A stretch of 64,000 bases of DNA from Linanthus parryae. Lineage: Eukaryota; Streptophyta; Magnoliopsida; Ericales; Polemoniaceae. The stretch is taken from assembly GCA_023055425.1 (NCBI GenBank), contig JALGPY010000001.1:136797368-136861367 (forward strand), in the 5' to 3' direction. Positions 10,250 through 23,466 of this stretch are shown here, piece by piece (within the stretch, counting starts at the first letter, position 1; the number at the start of each line of letters is the position of its first letter). The notes beneath the pieces were generated by a model. It made no database searches. It was not told the DNA's origin and saw only the letters and a program-made list of their open reading frames with translations. Position numbers and translations under genes: made by a program.

Positions 10250-13200
10250 GAATCTTAGATTACTATATTTTGGTTGCAAGCAATTATCTATGAGTGTTCC
10301 TGGTAGAAACAAAGAAGTTAATAAGTACATTTATGATCTACAGAAGATTAGTAATTGGGTCTGTGAGGATGAACTACCTATATAATTCCAAAAGACTGGG
10401 CTGTGAAAATAAATACAATGGTGGACTACATAGTTGAAGAGCCAAAAAGCCCAAAGGAAAAGGAAGATGCCCAAATGGTAGAATTGGAGAAAAATGAAGC
10501 CCAACAAGAAATCGAGACTTTTGACCCAAGAAAAGGCAATGTTTGGGCTATATGTGAGCCCATGGATCAATCAATTATAAAGGTCACCTACAGAAAGACG
10601 AGAAAGGTTGAAATTAAAAGAAGAAGAAGTGGGGCAGAGGAAGAAAACCCAGTACCAACAAATCCATATAGTGACATAACTATTGCAACCATTTTTGACA
10701 AATTCGTGCACCTGAAAAGAAATGCGAATGTCTACTCAGCTGAAAGAAAATCAAAGAAAATAAAAATGACTCCAAATTATGAACAGAAACTCCAAATGTA
10801 GGTCCAAGAAGAAGTTCCAAGGCTACTACAGGAAGCAAGATATGCTTATGAGGCTGTTAAAGTAAGAAGACATAATGGCATAAAAGATAATGAAAACAGC
10901 CTTATGCTTCATTATGGAGTGGAAGATGGAATAGCTCAAGTGGGAGTCACAGATCAGCAGAGGGACTATTCCAAAAGAACATAAATTATGAGTATTATCC
11001 CATTAGAAAGACTTCACCTTCTCAAAGAAGCGGGTAAAGCTATAACAGAAATGGAGAAATACAAAAGGATTTTAGCAGAAAAAAGAAAAGGATGAGAAGG
11101 TATGTTCAAAATGGTCTGTCAAATTCATATGAGGAATGCATGGATGAATTTGAGATTTTGATGTCACACAAGGAAAGCATAAAAGATGGGAAGAGGGTGC
11201 TGGTGGCTGACCCAAAACAACCACAAACAAAATGGTAATTTTGAGCTAGAATGTTCAGTGGATTGGGAGACCCCTGATATTTCAGAACATCAGAGAGCTT
11301 TGTGTTGCCCATCTCCCAGAAGTAGTGTTCTTTATAGAAACAAAAAACAAAAACAAAAATAAGGTAGATAGGCTTAGAAGAAGAATAAACATGGATGGGG
11401 CTGTGCATGTGGATCCTAATGGGGTTGAGTGGAGGACTTGCTCTATGTGGAAAGACAGCATAAACATGAAGATTGGCTTTTTGAATGAAAGAATTATCCA
11501 CACAAAGATTACTTGTCAAGAGAATGGTGGTCATTCATTTATGGACACCCGAAAGAAAAAGAAAGGAAGAAGTTGTGGAAAGAATTAGAAAAAATGGCAG
11601 CCCAGATCAGGGAACCATGGTGCTTAGTTGGTGACTGTAATAAAATAGCAGACGAGGAAGAGAAAGATGGTGGCAACAACAACTCAAAGTATAGGTGGAG
11701 AAGTTTCTAGAGGTGGATGGATAGATGCAAATTGGTGGATCTAAACTTCAAGTGGTGCTCCTATACTTGGAAAAATGGAAGAAGTGAAGGTAATATCAAA
11801 TAAAGAACTGATAGGGGAATGAGCAATATGGCTTGGCTAATGGAAAACCCAAATGCAAGTGTTATGCATGAATTATTTATTGTCTATGATCTTTGTCCTA
11901 TAGTGCTAACCCCAAGACCTATATCCACCCAAAAGAAAATATTGTTCAAGTTTGAGACACTGTGGCTAGAGCATGAAGAGTGCAAAGTAGTTGTGGAGGA
12001 AGGGTGGCAATGCTACAATAATGGAAATCCAGTGGTGATTGTCAAGCAAAAGCTTGCTTCATGTGAGAAGAAATTAAAGGTGTGGAGTAGAAAGACCTTT
12101 GGAAACAATAGAAGGAGAATTGAGGTGCTAAAAAGGAAGTTGCATGATATACAGATTAACCCCCCAGAAGAAGACTTTAAACTGAAAGAAATTCAACTAG
12201 AAGAAGCTTGGAGCAATGAGGAAAAATATTGTCATCAGAGGTCAAGAGTAAAGTATCTCCAAAGTGGAGACAAAATACCTCTTTCTTTCATGCTATTACT
12301 ATCCAAAGAAGAAGGAGAAACAACATAGCAAAGCTTCAAGGGGAGTGTGATGAAGATTTCTGGAGAGGCCACCCAAAAGGCATTACTGAGCAAATAAATG
12401 TTGAGCTAAGAAAAATCTCAACTAGAGAAGAGATCAGGGAAGCAACTTTCCAATTAGGTGGCCAAAAAGCTCATGGGCTAGATGGGTACTCAGTATTTTA
12501 TATCACAAGTTTTGGGACAACGTTGGGGGGGATGTGAGTCAAGCTATAACCCATATCTTTACAAATGGTGTTTTACAAAAAAACTGGAATAAAACTAGCA
12601 TTACCCTGATCCCAAAATGGCAGTTCAAGGTCCTGTAATGACTTATCTACAATTTGCAGATGATTCTCTTATTTTCCTCAAAGCTACAGAGGAAGAATGC
12701 AAGAGTTTCATGGAGGTGCTATAGAAATTTGAAAATGCCTCTAGGTTAAAAGTCAATCTTAGCAAGTCTATAATTCTTTTCTCTCCAAAAACTCGACAGA
12801 ACTGTCAAGAGAAGAACAATGAATTGCACGAAGCCCCTACGACGAAAGAAAATGGCAAGTATTTGGGATGCCTATGTTTTGGGGTAAGTCAAAGAGTGAG
12901 GTTTTCAATTACATCTTGGAGGAAGTGGACACAATTCCATGTTATACAATGTTATAAAAAGCATAGTGCAAGCAATTCCATGTTATACAATGATGTGCTT
13001 CGAGGTGCCAATTGGATTCTGCAACAAGCTGCCAAAATTGGTGAGAATTTTTTGGTGGGTGGAAAGAAAGAGAAGAGAAGAATTCATTGGGTAAGGTGGG
13101 ATAAAGTTACTTTAAACAAGAATGTGGGTGGTATATTCAGAGACTTTCAAGCCTTCAACTTGGCCTTATTAGCAAAAAGAAGCTGGTGCTTGATCTGTGA

Positions 13201-14795
13201 TGAAAATAGCCTTTGTAGTAGAATTCTAAAAGGCATCTACTTCCCAAACAACTCCTTCTTTGAAGCTTCTCTAGGAGGTAGCCCTTCTCGGACATGGAGG
13301 AGCATCATTGACAGAAGAAAACTGACTGAGAAAGGCACTCTTTGGGAGGTAGGGAAAATTAGAGCTATCAACTGTGGCACATACATATGGATCCCAGACA
13401 AGATGGAGAAGTCCATTAATGAAGCCTTGGGTATTAATTTGCAACACAGAGTGTCAAAGTGGATAAATCAAGAATAAGCTCTGATCATGAATACCCTGGA
13501 ACCAGATTGGGTGGAAGCTATAATGAATATCCCAATATCCATGACTGATTCTAAAGATGAGACTGAATGAAAATGGTCAAACTCAGGGGTATACACTGTC
13601 AAAAGTGGGTACAGAATGGCAAAAGAAAACTCCTAGAGAAGAAATCAAGAAAAGGAGAAAAAAACTTTTAAGGGCTCCACATCATTTACACGACCATTTT
13701 TTTGGGAAGAGCTTATGGAATATGAAGCTTCCTCCAAAAGTGAGCCACTTCTGGTGCAAAGTCAGCAATGCAGCCATCCCAACAAAAAGGAACTTGAAAA
13801 AAAAAAGAAATTGTGGTTATATTGCAATGTGCAGTATTTGTGATGAATGTGAGGAAACTGACGAACACTTATTCTTTCATTGTAAGTGGGTTGAAGCATT
13901 TTGGTTTGCCAATGGACTTATGCACGTTGCAGAGTTGAGGAAAATTGAAAACTATTAAAATCTGGGATGTGCAAATGTGAGAAAAACAGATGAAAAGGGA
14001 GCTTGACAAAGAAAATTGGGAGGATATAATTTCAGCTCTTTGGACTATTTGGCTACAAAGAAATAAAGTTGTGTTTGACAATATTATGCCAAACCCTATG
14101 GAAGCTGTGAAGAATTTCAAGAAAGCTAGATTGGATTTTAAAGATGCAAATTCCAAGGAGCAGTTTTCTCATGAAAAGTTCTCTAGAAAAGAGAAATGAA
14201 GGCCCCCAAAGGAAGATAAGTTATAGTAAACTGTGATTGAAGTTGGAAATGTCAGATACAAGGTAGAACATGTGCTTGGGTGATGAGGAATCACAATGGC
14301 AGCTTCTGTGCGGGAGCTTGGTACCGGTATAGAGACTGGTCTGCGTCCCAGGGGGAACCTATGGCCTGAGAAGAGCTATACGTGATATGAACTAAAATAA
14401 TGTTGAGGATTTGAAGTTCGAAACAGACAACAGAGGAGTGTAGAAGCTGTGGTAAAAAATACAGCTTTTGAATCGAGAAGCAAAAGTCTTATTGAAGACA
14501 TTAGAAATTTGCTGTTAGAAGGAAGCCACTCAGTGAATTGGGCTCCGAGAGAAACCAACAAATTGGCTGACAACTTTGTGAGAAGAGCTAGCCAATGAAG
14601 GGTTACTACTTCTTATGTGCATACCATCCCAGAAGAATTGAAAACGCTTTGCAAACAAGAGGAACCACAAGGAATTGGTTAGAGAGAGTATAGAGGGAGG
14701 CATAATTTTTTTATTTAGCTGATGTTGAGTTTTATCATCATTGTATGAGTTTCGTCTTGATTTCTAATAGAGAATGTGGTTTTTGATAAAAAAAT
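10250..14795 (+). mobile_element. Decayed L1-type LINE retrotransposon
   Basis: Fragments of one element lie in order on the plus strand. A lysine/glutamate-rich ORF1 tail (about 10403-10801) comes first. The AP-endonuclease start of ORF2 follows from about 11230, with ETKNK, WKDSINMKIGF, and YGHPKEKERKKLW then LVGDCNKI where families have GDFNEI. The endonuclease-RT linker is at 11819-12328 with a NTSFFHAITIQRRRRN block. RT remnants are at 12430-12800 (PKW after LI, then FADDSLIF), and a zf-RVT block is at 13700-13930 (CSICDECEETDEHLFFHCKW). An RNase H-like tail runs to about 14600. The 3' end near 14790 is TTTGATAAAAAAATAA, a typical LINE tail. The central RT palm between GGQKAHGLDGYSVF and FADD is largely deleted, and many stops and shifts are present. 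It is non-functional. The 5' end is uncertain. Confidence 0.85.
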
Positions 14796-14884
14796 AACAA
14801 TACTTTGCTCTTTATACTTTGCCAAAAGCACGCCCATAATAGATGCTGCTGTTAACATGCCCTCGAGTAAATTAAGATCCTTTA

Positions 14885-14896
14885 AACGACGTCGTT
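14885..14896. promoter_or_regulatory. 12-bp perfect palindrome with GACGTC core upstream of RPL18
   Basis: AACGACGTCGTT at 14885-14896 is its own reverse complement and lies about 190 bp before the RPL18 ATG. The ACGT core in GACGTC is the C-box type bound by plant bZIP factors. A regulatory role is inference from motif and position. Confidence 0.45.
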
Positions 14897-15085
14897 CTCT
14901 GCAACGCCCATTTCTTTGTCCATACAATCAACGGTTGCGATAAGAGTACTGGAGGGGATAGACTCTCCGTAACTGTAGAAGATCCACTCCCGCTAGTGAA
15001 ATGTCAAGATAAGACGAGTCAGCTCAGCTGGATAGAGAGCAGTCGAGAGATAGAGAGGCGAGAGAACGAAAGAAAGAAAGAAAAC

Positions 15086-15374
15086 ATGTCCGCTTCACTT
15101 GCATTCGTTCACAGCGTCTGCGTTCACCTCTCGCCGAATCCCAAATCGGCGACCTTCACTGGTTCATTCAAATACAAGCCTTTGATTGTTGAGGCCAAGG
15201 CCTCGACCAGGAGAGAAGATAGAACCGCTCGCCATTCTCGCCTCCGAAAGAAGGTTTCTCTCTCTCTCTTTCCACCAATCGTTCGCTGTTAATTTGGATT
15301 TCAACTGTTGGATTCCAATTTGAAAAGAAAAAAAATACCTAAGTTGAGACTTGGCAAATTGTAATTTGATTGAT

Positions 15375-15412
<38 letters not shown>

Positions 15413-17561
15413 TGGTTGTCCTTGTTCTCGGAGACAATGTGTGTGAAATTACAGAGAGAATCCAACTTTTTGTAGTATCTGAAGTGTTTTAGTTGTTCTA
15501 TTAGCAATTTGTGGGCGAGTGAGTTATGAAGAATGTGGGGGCGATGTAAATTCAGTTCATTCAGAGTACTAAATCTATAATGCTCAAATTTATGGCTGTT
15601 TGGCTATGCTAGAAGTGAAAAAATTACGTAATTAAGAGAATTGCCTTGTTTTTTGGAATGATTGAGAAAAAAAGAATATCCATATGATAGGGACATAGGG
15701 TCAGGAGGAAGTATACTCGGCGCTTGAGGGAAAAAAGAAGAAATTTAAGAATTCAACTACGAAACAATCATCAAATTGAATATTTTATGAGGATATTAGT
15801 AGTATTTCACTCTGAGAATTAAGACTCGATATATACAAGTGTTTTAGTAAGTGGTGAGCTTAATACAAGTGCAGATGTGAATTCTACTGATTATTTATTG
15901 CTTATGGTATAGCTCGGTCTACAAATTTAAATATCTTTCATTTTGTAGTTTATCTTGAATCTTATACTAAGACAAAAGTTTCACTTTTCCTGTAATGAGT
16001 GTCATATTGTTGAGAGTTTTACACTTCTCTTTCCCAATTGAATTCCTTTGGTCTCTTATCCTTACAAATTCTGGTAAACAATTGTTAAACCTGTTTATTC
16101 TTTGTAATGATCTTTCAGTATCACCTCCATCATTAAGTGCACAAGAACCAAGAATAATTCACTTAGCATCACCTATATCTTTAGGGGCATAAGAACGAAG
16201 AATAACTTACTATTTCTTGTGATCTGAGCATGATGAATGCATCCATCTTAATCAAGTTACAGCCCCAAAGATTATTATGTTATATTGTTAGGTTTTATCT
16301 TGGGTCCATCATTATTCACTTTTTGTGGTCTTCTTAAAGCTACTACCTCTGTTTCTTCTCTTTCAGCCTACTTCACTTTTTGTCATTATTCACTGGGTCA
16401 CTTTGACCCGGTGATTTGATTAGCAAAAGGATACAAGAATTTGGTAATGTTTGCATGGTCTTGCAGAGTAAACTTTATTCTACAACATCATAAAAAAATT
16501 CCCTAAAATTATATCGTTTTGCTATCTAAATCACCGAGTCAAAATGACCCAATTACGGGTTAAAAAGTCAAAGTAGGACGATCCAGAAGGAACGGAGGTA
16601 GTATCTTGTTTGCATGAATTATTGGTCAACTCTACAAGCATATTATATTCTTTCAGGTAGAAGGGACAACAGAAAGACCAAGGCTGAGCGTCTTCCGCTC
16701 GAACAAGCATCTCTATGTTCAGGTGATTGATGACTCCAAGATGCATACTCTTGCTGCTGCTTCAACAATGCAGAAACCCATCTCAGAGGAGTTCGATTTT
16801 AGCTCTGGCCCCACTATTGTAAGTCTCATGGCATCTTCAGTAAATATATAAAATAGGTTTTATCTGTTTCTATGACTTTTAATAGGATAATACTCACTCT
16901 CTTTTCTGTCTTTGGGTTATGAATCTGTTACGCTGTTTGCGAGGTGGATATGCTTTCTTATACATCCAAAGTTGTGTACGTTAAATTATCAGCTAAATTG
17001 CTTTGGTTCATCCTAGATGTAGAGCCTTCAACTTAGTGGGCAGGGGATCAGTTGGGTGGGAACATTGGGATAGTACTTGGTACGTCCAAGTTCATAGAGC
17101 ATTGAATTAAGTGGTTGTGTTTTTGAACATGTGTGTTAGCTTGACACAGCTATAATATCCTCCTCTAAATGCTGCAATCTCAGTCCCGACTCATCCTCTT
17201 CAAGACGTTCTTTCTCCTTTATTTTATTGAACAAATTTTCACAAATCACTAGCCAAATTAGTTTTTTTTTGGATAGAACAATCATATTCTGGCGATATGG
17301 TCGTGGTTTTGGCACTGTCAAATATCAACTTCTATAATTTATTGCCCTTTGTCGATCTTTTGGTTTATTTTGTCTACTTGGATGGCTAATATATGGAAGA
17401 TATGTTTGTAGGATGTGGCAAAAAAGGTGGGCGAGGTGATTGCAAAGTCTTGTCTGGAAAAAGGGATCATAAAGGTGGCTTTTGATCGAGGTGGATACCC
17501 TTACCATGGACGTATCGAAGCCCTTGCTAATGCTGCTCGGGAGCATGGTCTTCAGTTTTAG
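15086..17561 (+). CDS. RPL18: 50S ribosomal protein L18, chloroplastic (three exons)
   Basis: Exons are 15086-15253, 16657-16818 and 17412-17561. Introns are GT-AG, both in phase 0, and the spliced product is 159 residues, close to known plastid L18 proteins. Residues 1 to about 40 ([19 protein letters not shown]...) are serine/basic-rich like a chloroplast transit peptide. The mature part follows the bacterial L18 order: a basic [15 protein letters not shown] segment, then [20 protein letters not shown], and near the C-terminus [20 protein letters not shown] with the conserved FDRGG..YHGR..ALA motif. L18 binds 5S rRNA in the central protuberance of the large ribosomal subunit; here it acts in plastids. 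The ATG is the first in the purine-rich GAAAGAAAGAAAAC leader. A MITE sits in intron 1. The reading frame shows no damage. Confidence 0.95.
15376..15411. repeat. Poly-T tract in RPL18 intron 1
   Basis: An uninterrupted run of about 36 T, ~120 bp into the intron. Its length may vary between individuals or be imprecise in assembly. Confidence 0.9.
16343..16601. mobile_element. Stowaway-like MITE in RPL18 intron 1
   Basis: The 259-bp element has inverted ends CTACCTCTGTTTCTTC / GAAGGAACGGAGGTAG and is flanked by TA on both sides (16341-16342, 16602-16603), the Tc1/mariner target. The subterminal TTTGACCCG / CGAGTCAAAATGACC blocks also pair. A close relative of the same length lies at 30915-31174. 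It ends about 55 bp before exon 2 and leaves the splice acceptor intact. Confidence 0.85.
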
Positions 17562-17659
17562 GACTGATGCATGTAGTTAATTATGTAGTGTTGATTGATT
17601 TTCCTGATTTTTTCTGGTTTTCATGCTAAGACATGTTGGAGTTTCATTGGAAGAGTTTG

Positions 17660-17665
17660 AATAAA
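17660..17665 (+). terminator. Polyadenylation signal of RPL18
   Basis: AATAAA, about 100 nt after the stop codon, in an AT-rich 3' region. It is a motif-based call. Confidence 0.5.
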
Positions 17666-18582
17666 TATTCAATTTTCTTATGATCTTTAAAAGCTTGAAG
17701 TTTCATACGTGCTTTCTGTTGTCTTGAGCTGTATGGGCTGACATTAAATAAAATGACAAACGAGTTCAAAATCAGAGGTCAAGTACCGGTTTCCGTGGTT
17801 TGTTTTTGTAAGTGGAAAACATACATATGACTTTCTGGGACAAAAGACTCAGGATTCAGGAACCCAAAGGGTGAAAGAGCCGCGAAGATCTATCCTGATG
17901 GCCGAGGATTAGTGTTGATCACTCTCACATTCTCGAAGTGAAGGTACTTGAACTCACGATTATTTAGTTTCTTGTGTTTTTCCTTACAGTTTACCTAGTA
18001 AATGAACACTAGTTCAGATAAGCAATTTTTGATTTCTAATGCTAGTCATCAACCTGTTGCATTCTACCACAGTTTGTTATTTGTTTTGTTTATAGTTTTG
18101 GTATTCTTATAGTGATATACCATCTTGCTTTTCAATTAAGTTTTTCCCACGTTTGCACTGTGCTATCGCCGAAATAGATTTTATCATTTAAAGTAGTTCT
18201 TAACACATACTATAGTTAATAGAAGCATCCAAATAAAATATAATCTTATTCAATAAGCAAAATTATGTAACAACAAATGTGTATTTGCAGACAATCGTAT
18301 TAGTGTTGAACAGAAGCCAGGACCATCTCTTATTATCTGGGTAGCTCACTTCATTAGCTTTTTTTGTCACTTAGTAGAGTGAGAGTTGATGGACTCCATA
18401 TGGGTGTAGGAGACGGGGCATTTTGTTCCTTTCCTGAGGCAGTGTAGTTGCGATTTCCTTACATGCTATAATAATGAGAAAGCTGAAAGAGACTTTTGTT
18501 GTACAAAATAGATGTAAGCTATCTGTTAATCTCTTCTAGTCAAGAACTCGAGCATTCTGATGTTTTTATTTCTTCAGGTTAA
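17666..18582. other. Intergenic, nothing recognised
   Basis: No coding frame of quality, no inverted repeats with clear ends and no similarity to the DUF247 genes seen. Confidence 0.5.
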
Positions 18583-21500
18583 TCAACTATCAAGGAGACT
18601 GATGCTTAGAGAAGTTCAAGAAGCTTTACATTACGTGCATCATATTACCCCTTGTGTATTGTTATAATAACTATTCACAGGTAAGGTTTTAGGATGTTTG
18701 ATCTTAGTTCTCTTTATAGAGCTTCTCTATATCTGCTTCACACACCTCTGAACTATTTCAGAGAAGTACATGCGAAGTGTTTGCTTGAAGGCCATATAGA
18801 GACGTCACTAGAGCATTATAGTAAGTATTTTTCTGCCCTTTGAGATTATTAGTTTTCGTCGCGTTGTGGGACTTCTGTTGTGGTTTGAACTGGGCTTATG
18901 TTATTTTAGCCTCCTTCAGGGCACCAGTATAGGATTCTCTGCCACTTGGTTGGTGAAAGTGAAAGTTAGACCATATCTTTTACTTGGTTCCCTGCTCCTG
19001 AGACCCTAAAAATCACCATAAAGCCAGAATCCAACTAAAAATGTCATCTCGTAAGTGGGTACCAACTTAGAATTAGATACTCATATACAAACAAATTGTC
19101 TCCTATATCAAACTACAGCTTCTTGAGAAATGGAGGTGTACACATTGCTCTTTGTAGGAGAACAGTATCCTTTTTTCCCTACATTACTGCAGTTGAAGCA
19201 TGGAAGTTTAACTAGTCCAATTTTTAAGTTATTTTTCGTAGAGCTAGTGTCTATGTTTGTGATTTCTGATGACTGATGAATACTGATTATATTGATGGTG
19301 ATCCAATGTTTGGATACCTTTTGAGAAGACTTAAGGATATGAAGTGATGCAGACACAGGGGATGGAGTATATGGAAATCAGTGATAATGATTAATGAAGA
19401 CTGAGAATGGAAGTGGGTAAAAATTGTATGAACAATGAAGTGTGTATATCGGAGACATTTTTTAGGGTAACGTGTGTTCTTTCTGAAAAGAGAGGTAAGG
19501 AAGTAGAAGTTAAGAAGGAATATGAAAAATAGAAAAGTATAAGAAATTAAGAATTGATATGGTTTGGAAGGCTAATTAATACTCGTGATCGTGTTGAGAT
19601 TTTAATGGAAGGGAAGGTACAGTTGGAGGATGGTAATTGAGAGAAGAGTGTTGATTTCCTCAATTTGCCTTGAAGTTAAAAGATGTTACATATGCTCGTG
19701 TTGGATATTACTTAGAACTTTATAAGTTGCTTCAATATTAAGTAAGATTTAGTTTTGATAACAATACTGAGCTAATGTTGATTTCTGGATATCATATGGA
19801 ACTTTTGGGATGTCCTTTGCAGACCTCATGATGAAGTTGGGCTCGTGATTTGATATTTTAAGTTTAGGCACTGGTTTCTCAACAAACAAACCCTCTCAAA
19901 AAGGTGAGCTACCCTTTCAAACTTCTGCAACTCAATGCCAGAAATAGAGTGGCTAAAACCAGCCTCCTGATTTAATCTTTTTCCCTTGGCCATAATCTAA
20001 TACTCTAATGCCTGATGGAGGACCATTTCTCAGACTTCGTAGTCTCTAAATTTTGTTTGAATAATACCTGAAATGGGTTATATCATGAAGAATCCTTTTG
20101 TAAAAAAAACAGAAGCACTCGATATTCTGTTACAACATAAGGGTATTGTACTGAAACTATCCGAGTAAAGGGAGATTTCTTCGGCCTTCATAAAACACTA
20201 AAAGCTAAACTCAGTATATGCGATTCATTGGGAACATTTAAGGTCGACTGTTTAGTCTTGCTTCACGGATTTAGAATTTTGATGCTTGTAGAAAACGGAT
20301 GATTTGGGTTGAGATTTATGGGAGGTTCCCTTTGGTTGTTCAGGGTGAGAGATTTTATTCTGAATGCGATGTTGGGTCTATATCTTTTACGGTATCTCCC
20401 TGAACTATGCGGATAGTGAAATGAGATTTCATCCAGGAGGAGCAAAACATCAATGAGAGAGGATGAGGATGTCTGCTTGCATCATGGGCTGCAGGTGAGG
20501 GTGAAGGTGATGGAGCGAAGGAAACCCGAGTATGGGAGACAATGAGAATATATTTGGAGGAATTTGAGTGTTTCCCAGAAAAATTCTCCACTAGGGTGTG
20601 ATGTGTAGTTGTGTACTATATTTTTGGGAGGAAGACTTGTTTGACTTAGGAGATGGTGCAGGAGATTCTCCTCTCGAGCATGGTGGTGATGGCGGTGGCA
20701 GCAACAGCAGTGGTTCAGGTGGTGGTGGGAGCAGGTGGTGGTGGCGATGGTGCAACCGTGCAGGTGGCGGCAGCAGCTGTGGTTCAGGTGAAGGTGGGAG
20801 CTGGTGCTGGCGGTGATGGTGCAAGTGATGGTGGTGGGAGCAGGTGCTGGCGGAGATGGTGCTGGCGGCAGCAGGTGGTGGTGGAGTTGCAGGTGGTGGG
20901 GTGATGTTACAGGTGGCAGCAGTGGTTCAGGTTGTTGCAGCGGTGATGGTGGGTGAGTTGGTCTACACAATTCGGAAAATGACTTGGGGGATTTGAAACT
21001 TTTAAATCATTTAACATCGTCTAAGCAAAATTACTTTACGCAACAAATTGTGAACCAAACACCGGAACTTATGAAAATATTTTACAGGAAAACATTTACC
21101 GCAACCTACCGGAACCTTAAATCTTAAAAGTTACCGTTTGACAATACGATTTGAAGTGTTGTCTGGATAAAACTGAGGAAACAAGGCATAAGTAGTCAGT
21201 CAAAGTGCATTTAGCTTTAAAGGTGAACATTCTCTTGGGTCTTTGTGCTTAGCTGCTGGTTTGTTAATTTTACAACTGTAGACCAAGGAGTTCTTTTCTG
21301 ATTTTGTGGTTGTGGGCTTGAGGCAGAATAAACCAATTATGGTAGGCCTTTTCGGTGTCAGCTTTGTTGTGTGACTTTGGAGTTGTAGGATATCAGGTGA
21401 AGGTGAACATTAAGGCAGATGGAACAAACTGAGTAGTGATATAATAAATAGAAATAAATAGAAAATGTTATTTGGAAATTATTTAAGGGTAACCAACCGT

Positions 21501-22183
21501 CTTAAGTTTTTTGAAGTCAAACTTTCTGGAGGCTTTTGTAACAGTGGAAGACGTTGAGTAAATAGATTACATTGGACAATAATAAAGAAGTTTGAGAACA
21601 GAACATGTAATCTCATTTGGAAATGATTGCCCAGCCTACTTCATTTGTTGGAATAAAGATGGTTTATACTTTATATCTGAATTAAATTGGAAAAGTTAAT
21701 TTGGTAATGACAACAATGAAAAAGCGAAAGTAACTTTAATTTGGAAAAGTTCACTATGCTCGATACACTTCTTAGTGCTGTGACTGTGACTAGTGTTTAC
21801 TTCAAGGAGATAGCAAAAGGAAATGCTGGAAACCTGAAGAACTTGAAAGATGGTGGTAATTACATATGGTTGGATGGCTTTTCTGTGTTATGGTATTGAA
21901 TTTTATTGGACAGGAAGAAGATTTAGACTGATGGTTTATTCTTTAACTTTTCACATTTAGTTTATCTTTTTTTTCTGTGCTTGAGTGTTTGACCAGATCA
22001 ATTTGCAGATTCTTTAACCGTAGATTTTAAACTAGTTTAACGTGGGATCTGAACTTTTTTACACTTCATCTTAAATTTACGTTTTTACAATACGAGTTCG
22101 AGTGTTGTCTGGATAAAATTGAGGACAAAAGGCATAAGTAGTCAGTCATCAGGAGACTAGGGAATCAATAGTAAAATGACAAA
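18583..22183 (+). repeat. Duplicated spacer, copy A
   Basis: It is collinear with 28723-32925. Shared landmarks include ACTGATGCTTAGA (18599/28739), CACACACCTCTGAACTA (18740/29001), AAGACTTAAGGATATGAAGT (19326/29681), TGCCTGATGGAGG (20008/30216), a GC-rich VNTR (20.64/31.2 kb) and TTGACCAGATCAATTTGCAG (21990/32690). Copy A lacks the TG microsatellite, the 155-bp tandem duplication and the MITE that copy B carries, so it is nearer the ancestral form. It holds no supportable gene. Confidence 0.9.
20640..20960. repeat. GC-rich VNTR (GGTGGTGGGAGCAGGTG-type), spacer A
   Basis: Imperfect units of 12-30 bp built from GGTGGTGG, GAGCAGGTGCTGGCGG and GGTGATGGTGC. Both strands give open frames, but of low-complexity Gly/Ser or Pro/His/Cys composition that change freely between the two copies, which argues against coding. 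It is flanked on both sides by sequence resembling MITE ends (GGAAAATGA, CAGGAAAACATTT). Confidence 0.8.
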
Positions 22184-22349
22184 GAATTTAGAGAAAGGAA
22201 AGAGACCTTAAGGGAATAGCCGGGGTATATGTTGGTACTCTTTTGTTTTTGTACGATAAAAATATTGTCGTCAAACAGAAAATTAAAAGGCAGGAGAAGG
22301 AGAAAATGAAGATGCTAAGCTGAAGAAATATGTTGGTTTTGGTGGCTTG

Positions 22350-22725
22350 TTTGTCTTAAGACGGCTTGGAAATCCCAACAGTTTGCCTATATGACTACGG
22401 GATCCTGCTCAGAAACTTGATGGTCCCGGAGCTCCATCTTTATCAACATAATAATTACGTTCTTTGGTTGTGTTTTACTTCATGGATGGTCTTATGGACA
22501 GAGCTAAAGACATTGATATTCTTATCCACAGTGGAATATTGGAGGACGGGGTTGGTGAAAGCGAAGGTGTAGCCAACATGTTCAACAATCTTACCACAAA
22601 CACAATGTTCAACTCTGATAAGTATTATTTCTGTCATCTGTCACAAAGCTTGAATTCGTATTGCACGGTTCCTCGCAACAAGTGGAAGGCAACATTAAAT
22701 TCTTCGTATCCACCATCACCTTAAA
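22350..22725 (+). pseudogene. DUF247 C-terminal fragment
   Basis: From CTTGGAAATCCCAACAG onward the sequence aligns with 28100-28430 of the neighbouring DUF247 copy. A frameshifted part around LLRNLMVPELHLYQHNNY is followed by an open stretch reading FMDGLMDRAKDIDILIHSGI then SEGVANMFNNL and LNSYCTVPRNKWKATL. That is the usual C-terminal part of DUF247 (YI..C..FM..LI...KDV.LLV..G). The N-terminal two thirds and the terminal membrane segment are missing. It lies directly after spacer copy A. Confidence 0.88.
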
Positions 22726-23238
22726 ATTCTGCTTCTTCTGGTCCACCACGAAGAGAGTTGGGTTCAATGTCAACTTAGGGAACTGTTGGGGAGCACGATG
22801 AGGTGATAATTTTAGCTTATGATACCATCAGTTGTATACTAGTTTACACACGCTTGCAAGTGGTCTTAGTTGCTGCAGATAATGCAAGTCAGCTCCATTT
22901 AAGAAGTATTTCACTCAAATCACCTAGTGGTTATTACTTCTAAAAAATGGCATTATCACAAGGTGATCAACAAATTTTGCTCCCTGTCTCTGTAGCTATT
23001 GCATTTGTATATTGGTGAACAATGTGTAATCACATTACAATGGAAAGGGTCTCATAAATAAAATAGTACCATATTATTTCTTTTGTTGGTCAGCGTCTCA
23101 AAAGGTAACCATCCAAGCTCCTGGAGGCTAATATAAGTAGGACATGAATTGTTGCTCAAGTCTTGTCTCAAAAACCAAATTCATGTTCAAGTTCTCTCTG
23201 CAGCTGAACGAGTAATAAATTTTGGATCTGGAAAGGAA
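22726..23238. other. Spacer between DUF247 fragment and next copy
   Basis: Nothing recognised. The last ~100 bp are the likely leader of the DUF247 copy that follows. Confidence 0.4.
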
Positions 23239-23447
23239 ATGGAATCTGAGATGAACCCAGTGCTCCCCTCGGCAGCATCAGGTTATATTCTATCTCTTTC
23301 TCTCTGTTCAAAATACTACCACTGGTAGAAGTCGTTATTTAGGTTTATCAGTTATTATTTTGCATACTCCCTTCTTGATTTGATATTTGCACCATGAGGC
23401 ATCTTGAATTAGCTAGGGGTATAGGTTTACGATATACTAGTCGTTAC

Positions 23448-23466
23448 CCACGCGCTATGTGCGTGG
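23448..23466. repeat. Short perfect-armed hairpin after ACTAG
   Basis: CCACGCGC-TAT-GTGCGTGG, a stem with one G-T mismatch position, lies 8 bp after ACTAG. An analogous hairpin follows ACTAG at 42426. Such palindromes occur near the ends of plant MITEs or Helitrons. No element ends could be proved here. Confidence 0.35.

Noticed and set aside
11106..11534. Minus-strand frame of 142 codons
   Set aside because: It is the antisense shadow of the LINE endonuclease region on the plus strand.
20482..20970. Long Pro/His/Cys-rich frames on the minus strand (also 31133-31609) and Gly/Ser-rich frames on the plus strand
   Set aside because: They arise from the GC-rich VNTR. Frames differ between the two spacer copies, have no splice or leader context, and are open on both strands at once.
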